Of a stretch of 64,000 nucleotides of DNA, positions 25,867 to 34,260 are shown piece by piece. Position 1 is the first letter of the stretch. The number at the start of each line of letters is the position of its first letter. Position numbers and translations under genes: made by a program. Source of the DNA: an uncultured Parabacteroides sp. (GTDB lineage: Bacteria > Bacteroidota > Bacteroidia > Bacteroidales > Tannerellaceae); NCBI GenBank assembly GCA_934725305.1, contig CAKVBA010000008.1:1-64000 (forward strand), in the 5' to 3' direction. Below the pieces are notes generated by a model. That model had not been told where the DNA came from and ran no database searches. It worked only from the letters and a program-made list of their open reading frames with translations.

Positions 25867-26898
25867 TTAACAGTTTATAAAACCTTCGGGATACTGCATG
25901 GTCACACAATGCAAAGATCCATGTTGCTTGATCAACGGAAGACAGTTGATGCCCACAACTTCTCTGTCGGGAAACACCTCTTGCAAGAGTTTACGCGCCA
26001 CTTCGTCCTTCGGAGAATTATAGAAAGGCAGCAACACGGCTCCATTCATAATCAAGAAGTTTGCATAAGTAGCCGGCAGACGCTCGCCTTCCCACTCTAC
26101 TTTATCGGCCATTGGCAATGCAACCAAACGGTATGGCTCACCATTAGCACGAGTAAAGGCACGGATCTCTTCTTCCATGGCATGCAGCTCTTCGTAATGT
26201 TCATCCGTTTCATCCGTACACTGCACATAGGCAATGGTATCAGGTGTACAGAAACGGGCCAGTGTATCCACATGGCTGTCGGTATCATCTCCGGCCAAAT
26301 AACCGTTCTCTATCCATAACACACGAGACAAGCCAAAAACCTCTTTCAGATAATTCTCTATCTCTTCGCGATGCAAATATTCATTGCGATTGACCGAAAG
26401 CAGACACTGTGCTGTTGTCATCAATGTGCCTTCTCCATCCGACTCGATACTACCGCCTTCCAATACAAACGGCTGCATGTTGGCAATCTGAATGTCTTCA
26501 GCAAAGATATCGGAGCGATACAACTGACGAGTAATCAGATTGTCCATATCTGCCGCAAACTTCATGCCCCAACCATTAAACACAAAATCATAGACCGTCG
26601 GTCCGAACGAATCCAATACCGATATGCCGCCATGGTCACGAGCCCACGTGTCATTGGTTTCCATCTCACAGAAGATGATACGACTATAATCGATATCACC
26701 CAACTGACTACGCACCTCTGCCTCATCAGGACAAACAATCAATAAATTCTCATGCTTCACTACCTCATGGGCTATCGCAACGAAACAGGGAATCACCTCA
26801 TCCAAAATGGGTGCCCAGTCGGTCTGCTCATGAGGCCATGTCAATTGAATGGCACTCTGTGGGTGCCATTCAGCCGGCCATATTGTTTGATTTTCCAT
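25867..26898 (-). CDS. aguA: Agmatine deiminase
   Basis: Peptidyl-arginine-deiminase-superfamily enzyme of 343 aa that converts agmatine to N-carbamoylputrescine. Characteristic segments are MPAEWHPQSAIQLTWPHE-like sequence at the N-terminus, NDTWARDHGGISV, FVLEGGSIESDGEGTL, GDDTDSHVDTLARF and the C-terminal HGSLHCVTMQYP with the catalytic Cys331. It feeds aguB downstream and so putrescine synthesis. No arginine decarboxylase gene lies in the window. The gene probably starts the aguAB(-pabBC) transcript. Confidence 0.94.
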   Translation of the reverse strand: MENQTIWPAEWHPQSAIQLTWPHEQTDWAPILDEVIPCFVAIAHEVVKHENLLIVCPDEAEVRSQLGDIDYSRIIFCEMETNDTWARDHGGISVLDSFGPTVYDFVFNGWGMKFAADMDNLITRQLYRSDIFAEDIQIANMQPFVLEGGSIESDGEGTLMTTAQCLLSVNRNEYLHREEIENYLKEVFGLSRVLWIENGYLAGDDTDSHVDTLARFCTPDTIAYVQCTDETDEHYEELHAMEEEIRAFTRANGEPYRLVALPMADKVEWEGERLPATYANFLIMNGAVLLPFYNSPKDEVARKLLQEVFPDREVVGINCLPLIKQHGSLHCVTMQYPEGFINC

Positions 26899-26935
26899 CT
26901 AACTATCTTTTTCTTTATTTTGGGCGTAAAATTAA

Positions 26936-28975
26936 CTATTTCCGCACAGCTAGACAATACTCACCACATTTTACCTTATCAACCGTGATATTCTCGCGAT
27001 TCGTCTTTTCATCAACAACCAAAGAGGCAACTTCAATCCAATCGGCTGATTGATCGGGACGATAGAGCAGATAAATCTTACCCGAAGCAGCCGACAACAG
27101 CTGTGCATCCTTCATGCGTTTATTGATTTGGAAGGTTGCTTTCACTGAAGCCCGAGAGGGAAGCAAACCTGCTACACGCCAATAATGCGTATCCGACAAG
27201 CTCCAAGCCGAAGAGGCATTGGGCTGATCGGGTGCCACACTGTAATATTCGGTATGCAGCACGAAGGGCTTCTTCATCTTGTTGCAAGTCAACTCTATCG
27301 GGCACAAGCGTGAGGGATAATTGCCCACACTGTCTATCTGAAAATCGTCGTACAAACTACCCTTGCAAAGCTCCTGATCGACATCGATGATGCTATAAAC
27401 CGGTTTAAAAGCCAATGTCACCTGACAAGTGGAATGAGCCCCGGACACAGATAAATAATGTTTCTCACATTCGCCCTTAGCACCAAAGAAAGAGACAGGC
27501 AAACGGAAATTCTGAGCATACTGAGGTGCATGGCATAGCTTTTGTTCTACATACACTGTCCCTTGATATCGCTTGTCCTTCTTCTGCACCACTACCGAAT
27601 CAATCTCAAAAGCGACAAAGCCGGGTTGATAGACATGTAATTGGAAGAAATCCTTCAGATCAACACCCGTGTGACGGGTCAGATAGTTCTCAAAGTCTTT
27701 CGTTGTCGCATGGCGGAAGGTATATTCTTTCAGATAATCGCGCATCGCCGGAAAGAATCGGTCATCTCCCAGATACATACGTAATGCACGAATCACCCAT
27801 GCTCCTTTCTGATAGACGGTTGTACCATACGTATTCGTCTCGGGCATACCCGCCAATGCCAAATATCCTTCAGACATCGGAGCACTCAACAAGGCCGCAC
27901 GCTGAAATGACTGACGGTAACGTTTCTCCTCCTTGTCCGAGAAAAGCTCTTTCAATACAATCTCCGGACAATAGGTTGTTGTTCCTTCGTTCAACCACAT
28001 ATCTCCGGCCGTTGCACAAGTTACACGATTACCAAACCAAGCATGTATCAGCTCATGAATAGCCAACTCTCGATAGCCCATAGTGGGACGAGGATTACGT
28101 GGCATCGAGATATTAGCCACATGTTCCATGGCTCCACCCGGACTGTTCACAGAAACATAACCGACACGGTCGAACTGGTATTCTCCAAAATGGCTTTCCA
28201 TGACCGACAACACATCCGGAATGATAGAATAGCACTCTTTGGCCGACTCCACCTCATTGGGCAACACATAAATATCGATCGGCAACATTCGTTTAGACTG
28301 CTGATGTTCAAATTGAATCTTCCGGTAATCGCCCACAGCAACACTTACCAAATAGTCTGGAATGGGTTGGTTCATCACCCAATGCCAAATGGTTGAATTA
28401 TTCTCTGCCGGCAATGTCTCTTTCAGCAGGCCGGAACCAATCGCCTTTTTGTCGTTCGTTACCTTAAAGTAGAGATCAAAGGTGGTGCGAGAACGGAAAT
28501 CATCGGTGGCCGGGAACCAACCTCGTCCAAAGCTATGAGGAATGGCATCCAACGACACGCCCATGTTGTGAGCAATCTGCAATTTGTCATAAAAGGCAAA
28601 TCCGCCGAAGTAGGACGAAATGGGTTTCCCATGATAGGCAATCGACAATGTTGCCTTCTCGCCTTTACGCAAAGCAGACTCCAAAGGAATGCGCAACAGA
28701 GTGTCATTATACTGATACTGATCGGTCCGGACACCATTCACCAAGACGCTGTCTATCTGCATCCGCAGCAACAGCAATGGGGCAAAATCCAGATGTTCCC
28801 TCTTACTCTCGATGGAAATGTTGGCTGAACCACGTAACACGCCTCCCTTAAAATCTCGCATATCGAAATGCAATTCGTTATGAGCCACATGCAATGTGTC
28901 ATAAATAGAAAAGGAGGTCTGAGCCTGTAGAAACAAGCTCGGCAACAGACATAAAAAGAATAGAAGTTTTTTCAT
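26936..28975 (-). CDS. Secreted M1-family metalloaminopeptidase
   Basis: Zinc peptidase of 679 aa with a classical signal peptide (residues 1-18, ending LFLQAQ). The M1 fold is shown by the GAMEN-like GGAMEH exopeptidase motif and by HELIH at residues 307-311, followed after 18 residues by the third zinc ligand E330 (WLNEGTTTY). A Tyr in NTYGTTVYQKG could be the catalytic tyrosine. It trims N-terminal residues from peptides in the periplasm or outside the cell. The His in place of the usual Asn at the end of the GAMEN motif is notable and may affect substrate N-terminus recognition. Confidence 0.88.
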   Translation of the reverse strand: MKKLLFFLCLLPSLFLQAQTSFSIYDTLHVAHNELHFDMRDFKGGVLRGSANISIESKREHLDFAPLLLLRMQIDSVLVNGVRTDQYQYNDTLLRIPLESALRKGEKATLSIAYHGKPISSYFGGFAFYDKLQIAHNMGVSLDAIPHSFGRGWFPATDDFRSRTTFDLYFKVTNDKKAIGSGLLKETLPAENNSTIWHWVMNQPIPDYLVSVAVGDYRKIQFEHQQSKRMLPIDIYVLPNEVESAKECYSIIPDVLSVMESHFGEYQFDRVGYVSVNSPGGAMEHVANISMPRNPRPTMGYRELAIHELIHAWFGNRVTCATAGDMWLNEGTTTYCPEIVLKELFSDKEEKRYRQSFQRAALLSAPMSEGYLALAGMPETNTYGTTVYQKGAWVIRALRMYLGDDRFFPAMRDYLKEYTFRHATTKDFENYLTRHTGVDLKDFFQLHVYQPGFVAFEIDSVVVQKKDKRYQGTVYVEQKLCHAPQYAQNFRLPVSFFGAKGECEKHYLSVSGAHSTCQVTLAFKPVYSIIDVDQELCKGSLYDDFQIDSVGNYPSRLCPIELTCNKMKKPFVLHTEYYSVAPDQPNASSAWSLSDTHYWRVAGLLPSRASVKATFQINKRMKDAQLLSAASGKIYLLYRPDQSADWIEVASLVVDEKTNRENITVDKVKCGEYCLAVRK

Positions 28976-29023
28976 ACCACAACTGTATTCGATTAACGTT
29001 CCAAATATATATAAAAAACAGCA

Positions 29024-29092
29024 TTAAACCCAAATCGGTCGTTAGAACGGAAAAGTAAAACGGCTGACCTATTTTTATTCTTCCCTATCCGC
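29024..29092. repeat. Half copy of the MITE-like element
   Basis: It starts TTAAACCCAAATCGGTCGTT and continues AGAACGGAAAAGTAAAACGG, matching the left part of 59236-59440. The right half is missing. Confidence 0.6.
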
Positions 29093-29289
29093 TATCTTTT
29101 TGCACAAAAAAAATCTGGGTTTATGATAAATCTAAAAAAAGGTGCAGCATAGAGTCATTGACAAATGGTCAAAAACGGTGCGGTTGCACTTCCTTTTGGA
29201 AATCCGTAGGTATTTACCAAACAGCTATTCATGCAAACACCATAGGCAATGGTTTTCCGTCAAAAGGTTATTGTAATTTTAGCAGGGTC

Positions 29290-29630
29290 AAAATTCGTTA
29301 GAAGCGGATAACAAATCCGCCGGAAGTGATAGATGAATCCGCCGGAATTGGCAGGTAAATACGGTTCGCCCCAAGCCTACTTTTAGAATGATTACAGCCT
29401 GTTTATCAAGGGGCTATAGACTTCCTGAGATTACTCTATAGACTTTCCGAAAAAAGGGTATAGACTTTTTTGAAAATGGGTAGGCACTCCGTTCGGATTG
29501 GGTAGGCACTCCGCTGGAAAGGAATAGGCACCCAATTTCCGAAAATAGCCTACTCCGTTTTGACAAGGTTAATGGATTCTCGGATTCTCATAGGCTTATT
29601 GTGTTTTTTACAGTTTCTATCCGTGAGCTT
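29290..29630 (+). repeat. Large dispersed intergenic repeat, copy A
   Basis: Non-coding block of about 340 bp containing GAATCCGCCGGAATTG, repeated CTATAGACTT motifs and GGGTAGGCACTCCG units spaced about 22 bp apart. It ends with CTCCGTTTTGACAAGG. It is homologous to 41136-41440 (same orientation) and 58868-59215 (inverted). Confidence 0.75.
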
Positions 29631-29669
29631 TCAAGGCGGTTGTCATGGGACTGTTGTTACTTTAATTAA

Positions 29670-29707
29670 CGCAACTATATACTTTATTGTACCAACGGTT
29701 TTGTATA
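29670..29707 (+). repeat. Left 38-bp terminal inverted repeat of the island
   Basis: It pairs with 34391-34428 with one mismatch (A/G at the fourth position). Confidence 0.85.
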
Positions 29708-29978
29708 GTTACTGGTTTATTAAGTCATAAAAATGCATATCTAACAGATTGCTTTAATTATGTGTGCACCTTTCATACAAAAATAGATTATTCGTTTTCA
29801 CAAACAACCTATTTCATCAGAAAGAAGATGCAATCTTTTAAGAAAATTGCATATCTTTACAATCCAAATAACGGAACAACCAAAAACGAAGAATTTTCTT
29901 TTTCTATATCATACAGCCCTAAGTGAAAGGTGCGAACTCATTAGCTTCGGCTCGATACATAGTAGATAGACTCTTCGG

Positions 29979-30000
29979 ACATTAGATATAAATCTAATGT
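29979..30000. terminator. Perfect 9-bp hairpin, possible terminator
   Basis: ACATTAGAT-ATAA-ATCTAATGT, followed on the plus strand by TTTT. It lies 44 bp past the stop of the minus-strand gene at 30044-30373. Confidence 0.45.
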
Positions 30001-30043
30001 TTTGAATTGTTCCGTTTGTTTTTGTTTATTCAATAATACTTAA

Positions 30044-30373
30044 CTATTGTCTTTCAGTTTTCCTCCAAAACAAGAACTCCCTTCCTCCTTTCTCCAACTC
30101 AAACCTCACGAGAAACTCATTCACTGTATCCGTTTCGTAGACAGTAACAATCCCTGACACCAATTCTATTTCTTTAATCAGTTTGCAATCCCTTTCAAGA
30201 TACGACATGACTTCGCCCCATATCTCATTGTCATAGTCCGCAGTATAGGAAATCTCGTTATTGCCATAATATTCTTTGAGAATGTCACGGAGTTCTGAAT
30301 TTCCTATCTTGTCGAAAGTACACGAGGATATAGGGTGAAGTTCTACAGATTCAGTAAGTATGTAACGCTTCAT
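30044..30373 (-). CDS. Small protein of unknown function inside the island
   Basis: A 110-aa acidic, soluble protein with no signal or membrane segment. I do not recognise its family. It has mixed alpha/beta character, with alternating hydrophobic strands near the C-terminus (IELVSGIVTVYET, then FLVRFELEKGGREFLFW). It is divergent from the transposase gene (194-bp gap) and is the only minus-strand gene of the island. It could be a passenger or an accessory regulator; no evidence distinguishes these. Confidence 0.5.
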   Translation of the reverse strand: MKRYILTESVELHPISSCTFDKIGNSELRDILKEYYGNNEISYTADYDNEIWGEVMSYLERDCKLIKEIELVSGIVTVYETDTVNEFLVRFELEKGGREFLFWRKTERQ

Positions 30374-30476
30374 ATTTTATCAGTTAGGATTGATAGAATA
30401 TGTATTGCAGAATTTAAATCCACCCTCTAATGATTTTTAACATTTGAAATGCAAATTCCGCACAGTTGCGAGTATA

Positions 30477-30532
30477 ATTCACTATACCGATTAATAATCG
30501 GTTAGTGAATACACAAGCCAACGAGTTGGCTT
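30477..30532. promoter_or_regulatory. Two consecutive hairpins upstream of the transposase
   Basis: An interrupted stem (ATTCACTA / TAGTGAAT with CCGATTA / TAATCGG inside, 30477-30510) is followed by AAGCCAA-CGAG-TTGGCTT (30515-30532) and T residues. Both precede the transposase ATG by 35-90 bp. They could block read-through transcription or sequester the start, as in other IS elements. Confidence 0.5.
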
Positions 30533-30566
30533 TAATTGCTCAAAACAAATAAATCGAGAATTAACT

Positions 30567-31499
30567 ATGGCAACATTCCATTCATTACTTCAGATGATGG
30601 ATACGCTGCATACCGAAGAGGATTGCAGGGTATATCTGGAGAATATGCGTTGGAATGGAAAACCGATTTGTCCGCATTGCGGTTCTATCTCTGAACATCA
30701 CTACAAACTTACTAAAAATGGGGAATTCAAAGGACTATACAAATGCAAGGACTGCCGTTGCAGGTTCACCGTAAGGCAAGGAACGATGTTTGAGAGTTCA
30801 AACTTGCCGCTCAAAAAGTGGTTCTATGCGATTTATCTGTTCCTCTCGCACAAGAAAGGCATAAGCAGTTGCCAGTTGGCGAAAGACATTCAGGTGACGC
30901 AGAAAACCGCATGGTTCATGCTGCATCGTATTCGTCACAATGTGAGGGATGATGACGCACATTTTGACGATATGACACAAATGGATGAAACCTATATGGG
31001 TGGCAAAACGCGCCATCATGGAAAAGGAACACAAGGACGTTCCTTGAAGGATAAGACACCGATATTCGGCATGGTCTCTAACGGTCTTGTATATGCACAA
31101 GTAGTTCCGAATGTTCAAAGAAAAACGTTGTTTTCTATCATTGAAGAAAAAGTACGTAAAGGTTCAACCGTCATAACGGACGACCTGAATGTCTATGACA
31201 CTTTGTATGAGAACTATGAACATAAAACCATTCAACACGGCAGGCACATTTATGCCGCAGACGGCTATCATACGAACTCGATAGAGGGATTTTGGAGTCA
31301 TATCAAACGAGGCATAAAAGGTATTTATCATCTTGCAAGTCCGAAGCACTTGCAGAAGTATTGCAAAGAATTCGTTTTCCGTTACAATACAAGGAAGCAA
31401 ACTGATACAGATCGTTTCAACGATTTCTTGGGAAGTTTTACGGAACGTCTGTATTACGGCGAACTTCTGATGAAACCTGAATGGAGGATTATCGGATAA
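30567..31499 (+). CDS. IS1595-family transposase
   Basis: A 310-aa transposase with the ISXO2-like DDE layout. The N-terminal zinc ribbon has CPHCG (about residue 36) and CKDCRCRF (about residue 60). An HTH-like LAKDIQVTQKTAWFMLHRIR follows (about 105-125). The catalytic region has MDETYMGGK (first acidic residue, about 140), VITDDLNVY (second) and an N/H-containing GYHTNSIEGFWSHIKRGIKG. The length and motifs fit full-length, probably active protein. A terminator lies just beyond the stop. Its own terminal repeats could not be assigned; the 38-bp repeats at 29670 and 34391 are candidates. Confidence 0.9.
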   Translation: MATFHSLLQMMDTLHTEEDCRVYLENMRWNGKPICPHCGSISEHHYKLTKNGEFKGLYKCKDCRCRFTVRQGTMFESSNLPLKKWFYAIYLFLSHKKGISSCQLAKDIQVTQKTAWFMLHRIRHNVRDDDAHFDDMTQMDETYMGGKTRHHGKGTQGRSLKDKTPIFGMVSNGLVYAQVVPNVQRKTLFSIIEEKVRKGSTVITDDLNVYDTLYENYEHKTIQHGRHIYAADGYHTNSIEGFWSHIKRGIKGIYHLASPKHLQKYCKEFVFRYNTRKQTDTDRFNDFLGSFTERLYYGELLMKPEWRIIG

Positions 31500-31515
31500 T
31501 CTAAATTCAAACAAG

Positions 31516-31551
31516 AAAGTCCAATCATGCTTACGTGTGGTTGGACTTTTT
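31516..31551 (+). terminator. Terminator of the transposase transcript
   Basis: AAAGTCCAA / TTGGACTTT stem with a 16-nt loop and trailing TT, starting 17 bp after the transposase stop. Confidence 0.7.
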
Positions 31552-31625
31552 ATGCTTATAACTTAATATATGTAGGTCATTGTTCCTAAATTTGTTTGGC
31601 AGTCTGCGTTATTGTCTCGGATTTC

Positions 31626-31657
31626 TTTGTCCAATTCGCTCTTTTTCTTTAGTTTTG
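31626..31657 (+). promoter_or_regulatory. Promoter of the nuclease operon and leader RNA
   Basis: TTTG at 31626-31629, 20-bp spacer, TAGTTTTG at 31650-31657: a full Bacteroidetes promoter match. Transcription would start near 31664, about 80 nt before the structured RNA. Confidence 0.6.
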
Positions 31658-31744
31658 CAACCGAACCAAAGTAAAAAGGAGGTTAGAAACAGACATAAGA
31701 AATTAGAAGACATATTGCAAGCGACTTGTAGACAAGTTATTTGG

Positions 31745-31915
31745 CTTAGCTGAATCTGGTAAATTTACGTGAAGTTCCAAGTAATAAGTCGAAAGGTAGG
31801 TTTGTACCCTGCAAAGGGCACAGACTGCTTTTCCTTATTTGAACTTCAAGGTTTTACCAGAACCCAGCTAAGAGAATGAGCGAAAAGACAAGGCTGTGTC
31901 CTTTTTCTTTTGCTC
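31745..31915 (+). ncRNA. Highly structured leader or small RNA before the nuclease gene
   Basis: Bases 31745-31872 can fold into one long rod. The helices are CTTAGCTG/CAGCTAAG, TCTGGTAAA/TTTACCAGA, TGAAGTTC/GAACTTCA, AATAAG/CTTATT, GAAAGGTAG/CTGCTTTTC (two G-U pairs) and CCC/GGG at the tip, with small internal loops. A second hairpin, 31878-31915, pairs a GAGCGAAAAG arm with a CTTTTGCTC arm around a CTGTGT loop and carries U-rich runs, terminator-like. The structure would bury the ATG at 31876. It may be a regulatory leader or a stand-alone RNA partner. No known RNA family was recognised. Confidence 0.6.
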
Positions 31916-31962
31916 CGTTTGCAGGAACAACAATATGGTATAAACCTTATAAGCTCAAAGAT

Positions 31963-32826
31963 ATGGATTACAAGTTGGAATATATGGAACGTCTGTTTGC
32001 CAAGATTGGCAAGAAAAAGACGGAATCCTATGTCATAAGCCGGATATGGCATCAGTTGGATGATGACCGTGTGAAGTTTGTCGTCCAGCAATACATCAGA
32101 AGAACGCAAGACAAGTATGCGCTTGCGGACTTGTACCTACCTCAACTCAATATCTTCATTGAAATCAACGAGCCTTTCCATAAAAACAATGTGGAGGTTG
32201 ATAAAATCCGCAATGAGGAAATTCTAAGCGTCACACGCTCCAAGCCCATCGTCATAGACTGTGACAATGACATTCAAGAAATCCACCGTCAGGTTACAGA
32301 TGTCGTAAAACTCATCAAGCAACGTATTTCAGCACTCAGCGACAAATTCAAACCGTGGGATGATGCAAGCACGCTCACCGTTAAATACCACCGAAACAAA
32401 GGTTATCTAAAAGTAGAGGACAACGAGTGTTTGCGTACCACGGAAGAAGTTGCGGAAGTGTTCAGCACGAAAGCCAAACACCGTGGATTCCTGCGTGCTT
32501 CGGGTGCTGCCATCCCCAATAAAAAGCATGAAATAGTTTGGTGGCCGAACACGGAACACCGCCTTTGGCACAACAAACTCTCGGAGGATGGAATGTTTAT
32601 CTACGAATACCCGAAAGCGGAGGACAAACGTGCAGCACATCTGAAACAATGGCTTTCCGCTCCCGAAGAAACACGAATTACATTCCTGCGGTACAAAGAT
32701 GATTTAGGCTTTTGTTTCTACCGCTTCGTAGGAGTGTTCCGTCTCAATAGGGAGAAATCTATTCAAGAAAACAAATGTGTTTGGGAGCGTGTCTCGGATA
32801 CTTATCAACTTCATATCTTACCATGA
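31963..32826 (+). CDS. PD-(D/E)XK nuclease, possibly AbaSI/PvuRts1I-like modification-dependent restriction enzyme
   Basis: This 287-aa protein starts at MDYKLEYMER. The frame is open from an ATG at 31876, but that lies within a strong hairpin and the extra 29 residues look non-coding. The N-terminal domain has a nuclease-like core: ALADLYLPQLNIFIEINEPFH with D56, E67 and H73. This resembles the Vsr-like PD-(D/E)XK domain of AbaSI-type enzymes. The C-terminal part, with FCFYRFVGVFRLN and VWERVSDTYQL, is reminiscent of their SRA-like modified-cytosine reader. Such enzymes cut DNA with hydroxymethylated or glucosylated cytosine, as in T-even-like phages. The identification is from motifs only. 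Its stop overlaps the next ATG (ATGA). Alternative: a Vsr-like nuclease of unrelated function. Confidence 0.55.
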   Translation: MDYKLEYMERLFAKIGKKKTESYVISRIWHQLDDDRVKFVVQQYIRRTQDKYALADLYLPQLNIFIEINEPFHKNNVEVDKIRNEEILSVTRSKPIVIDCDNDIQEIHRQVTDVVKLIKQRISALSDKFKPWDDASTLTVKYHRNKGYLKVEDNECLRTTEEVAEVFSTKAKHRGFLRASGAAIPNKKHEIVWWPNTEHRLWHNKLSEDGMFIYEYPKAEDKRAAHLKQWLSAPEETRITFLRYKDDLGFCFYRFVGVFRLNREKSIQENKCVWERVSDTYQLHILP

Positions 32827-33065
32827 GTAAAGAATACTATAAGAGACGAATCATAGACCTTCGAGCTTCGATTGCTAAGGAACGAGAAGCCAAGAAAAAG
32901 GATAATGCCTATTATGCGAACTTGATAAAAAAGGCTTCCACTCCATCAAGTAAGGCTAACTACCGTAAATCAAAGGTTGATAGAGCTGCCTCTCATGACA
33001 GGCGCATAGAAAGCCTTAAACGGGATATTGAGAATGCAAAAGCCTCTCTGAAAAGGAGTAAATAA
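32823..33065 (+). CDS. Small basic coiled-coil protein in nuclease operon
   Basis: An 80-aa, very Lys/Arg-rich, helical protein with no recognised domain. Heptad-like patterns flank a polar centre (IIDLRASIAKEREAKKK, then RIESLKRDIENAKASLKRSK). The ATG at 32823 overlaps the nuclease stop as ATGA, which decides this start over a longer frame open from 32775. Its charge suggests nucleic-acid binding or bridging of the neighbouring proteins (inference). Tight coupling argues that it works with the nuclease. Confidence 0.65.
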   Translation: MSKEYYKRRIIDLRASIAKEREAKKKDNAYYANLIKKASTPSSKANYRKSKVDRAASHDRRIESLKRDIENAKASLKRSK

Positions 33066-33086
33066 ACAATTAAAAATAGAAGAAAA

Positions 33087-33947
33087 ATGGGAATCATAAA
33101 CAATTTAATCAACTCATTAAAAGACAATTTTACTATGGCTGAATTTAGCATTAATGGCCGCATGACGGTCAAGAGTCTGAGAAAACAATTCAAGGACGCA
33201 TTCGGTGCAAGTTTACGTGTGTACAAAGGAGCTAAATTTGCTCCGGAGGATGCAACTCTTGCATCTATCCGCAGCGGAGAAAATGTAAAGGGTGGAGAAC
33301 TTGTATGTAAGGGAAATCTGCAAGTCGGTAATTTTGAAGCCAAGATGAAAGAGATGTTTGGAATAACTGTGAAGGTGGCAAATCCTGACAACACAAAGTT
33401 GGCAAGCAGCAGTATGACTATTGCAGCGGCAGGACGTGAAGCTGTGGCAACCGATGATTGGAGCAATGAACAGCTGCAATGCTACTTTTGGGACACATTG
33501 CAGGATTTGCTTATAACCAAAGGATATGATATCGAAAAGAAAGACTTTGTGCAAGACGTTGAAGATTACTATAAAAGTAACCGATATAAACGTTATGGCG
33601 TGACATTCAATATCTACCGAACTAAGAAAAAGAAGGATGTCACATTCACAATCTATGCTTTAGAAAAATATGTTTACGGTATAAGATATAGTGGCGATGT
33701 AGCCAAAGACAAAGAACTGGAGGCTGCGATAGATGGGGTAGATCCATTGATTAGTCTAAACGAAAATTGGGCAGGTTTTGGTGGTCCATCTCCTCGCTAT
33801 GAAGTAAACTTCAAGAAAATGGACACGGAAGGAATTGGCAAATTGAAAAATCCTACCGCCCGTGCCGCGTTCATGAATGGTGTTGCCAATGAAATAGACG
33901 CAGTGATAAAGAAATTAGTGGAAGCATTCAAAAATAAAGGACTGTAA
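33087..33947 (+). CDS. Two-domain protein of unknown function in nuclease operon
   Basis: This 286-aa soluble protein starts either at MGIINN or at the internal MAEFSING (33135). The first domain (about residues 17-115) has MTVKSLRKQFKDAFGASLRVYKGAKFA-like sequence, DDATLASIR-type motifs, and the pattern VGNFEAKMKEMFGITVKVA. I recognise this as a recurring conserved module in bacterial proteins but can give no function. The second domain (about 125-286) has LQCYFWDTLQDLL, KRYGVTFNIYRTKKKKDVTFTIYALEKYVYGIRYSG and an aromatic YEVNFKKMD segment. Being third in the operon, it may be an effector or sensor of the putative defence system. Confidence 0.6.
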   Translation: MGIINNLINSLKDNFTMAEFSINGRMTVKSLRKQFKDAFGASLRVYKGAKFAPEDATLASIRSGENVKGGELVCKGNLQVGNFEAKMKEMFGITVKVANPDNTKLASSSMTIAAAGREAVATDDWSNEQLQCYFWDTLQDLLITKGYDIEKKDFVQDVEDYYKSNRYKRYGVTFNIYRTKKKKDVTFTIYALEKYVYGIRYSGDVAKDKELEAAIDGVDPLISLNENWAGFGGPSPRYEVNFKKMDTEGIGKLKNPTARAAFMNGVANEIDAVIKKLVEAFKNKGL

Positions 33948-33955
33948 TGTAGCCT

Positions 33956-34087
33956 ATGGGACTTGGTAAATGGGGATGCTTGGGCATAATCCTATACATG
34001 TGCAGGAACATTATTTCTAATATTCTTTATATCCTCTTTTGGGGACTGGTGGCATTCATCTGTTACGCAATAGTATATTGGTTATGA
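33956..34087 (+). CDS. Tiny membrane protein (43 aa)
   Basis: The short frame begins MGLGKWGCLG and contains one or two hydrophobic helices (IIL-Y-M and NILYILFWGLVAFICYAIVYW), ending Trp-Leu. It starts 8 bp after the preceding stop, and its own stop overlaps the next gene's ATG as ATGA. That overlap supports real translation despite the small size. A single-pass membrane peptide in a nuclease operon could be a membrane effector or anchor (inference). Confidence 0.55.
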   Translation: MGLGKWGCLGIILYMCRNIISNILYILFWGLVAFICYAIVYWL

Positions 34088-34245
34088 AGATACGCGGATT
34101 AAGTTTCTCTTGGAAAAGAGCGGTTGGCATAACGGCTGCCAAACAAAAGATTAGCCGAAAGACGGGAATACCTACAACCAAACAGGGTTTGGAAAGGAAA
34201 GTAGGCAAGATGGTTCTTGATGCCATCTTTGGCAAAAAAAGATAA
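34084..34245 (+). CDS. Small basic protein (53 aa), last gene of the nuclease operon
   Basis: Lys/Arg-rich 53-aa protein (KIRGLSFSWKRAVGITAAKQ, then KVGKMVLDAIFGKKR). The start at 34084 overlaps the membrane peptide's stop (ATGA) and is preferred over an upstream in-frame ATG at 34039. The SWKRAVGI..AKQKISRKTGIPTT pattern resembles small proteins often found beside such operons, but I cannot name a family. A strong terminator follows 15 bp after the stop. Confidence 0.55.
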   Translation: MKIRGLSFSWKRAVGITAAKQKISRKTGIPTTKQGLERKVGKMVLDAIFGKKR

Positions 34246-34260
34246 TTGTCAAAACTTCAT

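Noticed and set aside
29687..29926. A 79-codon frame starting within the island's left inverted repeat
   Set aside because: It begins inside the terminal repeat, has no family resemblance and no ribosome-binding or promoter evidence. It could be a remnant but is not supported.
31876..31962. Nuclease start at 31876
   Set aside because: The ATG lies within a strong hairpin closing the structured RNA, and the 29 extra residues look low in coding character. The start at 31963 is preferred.
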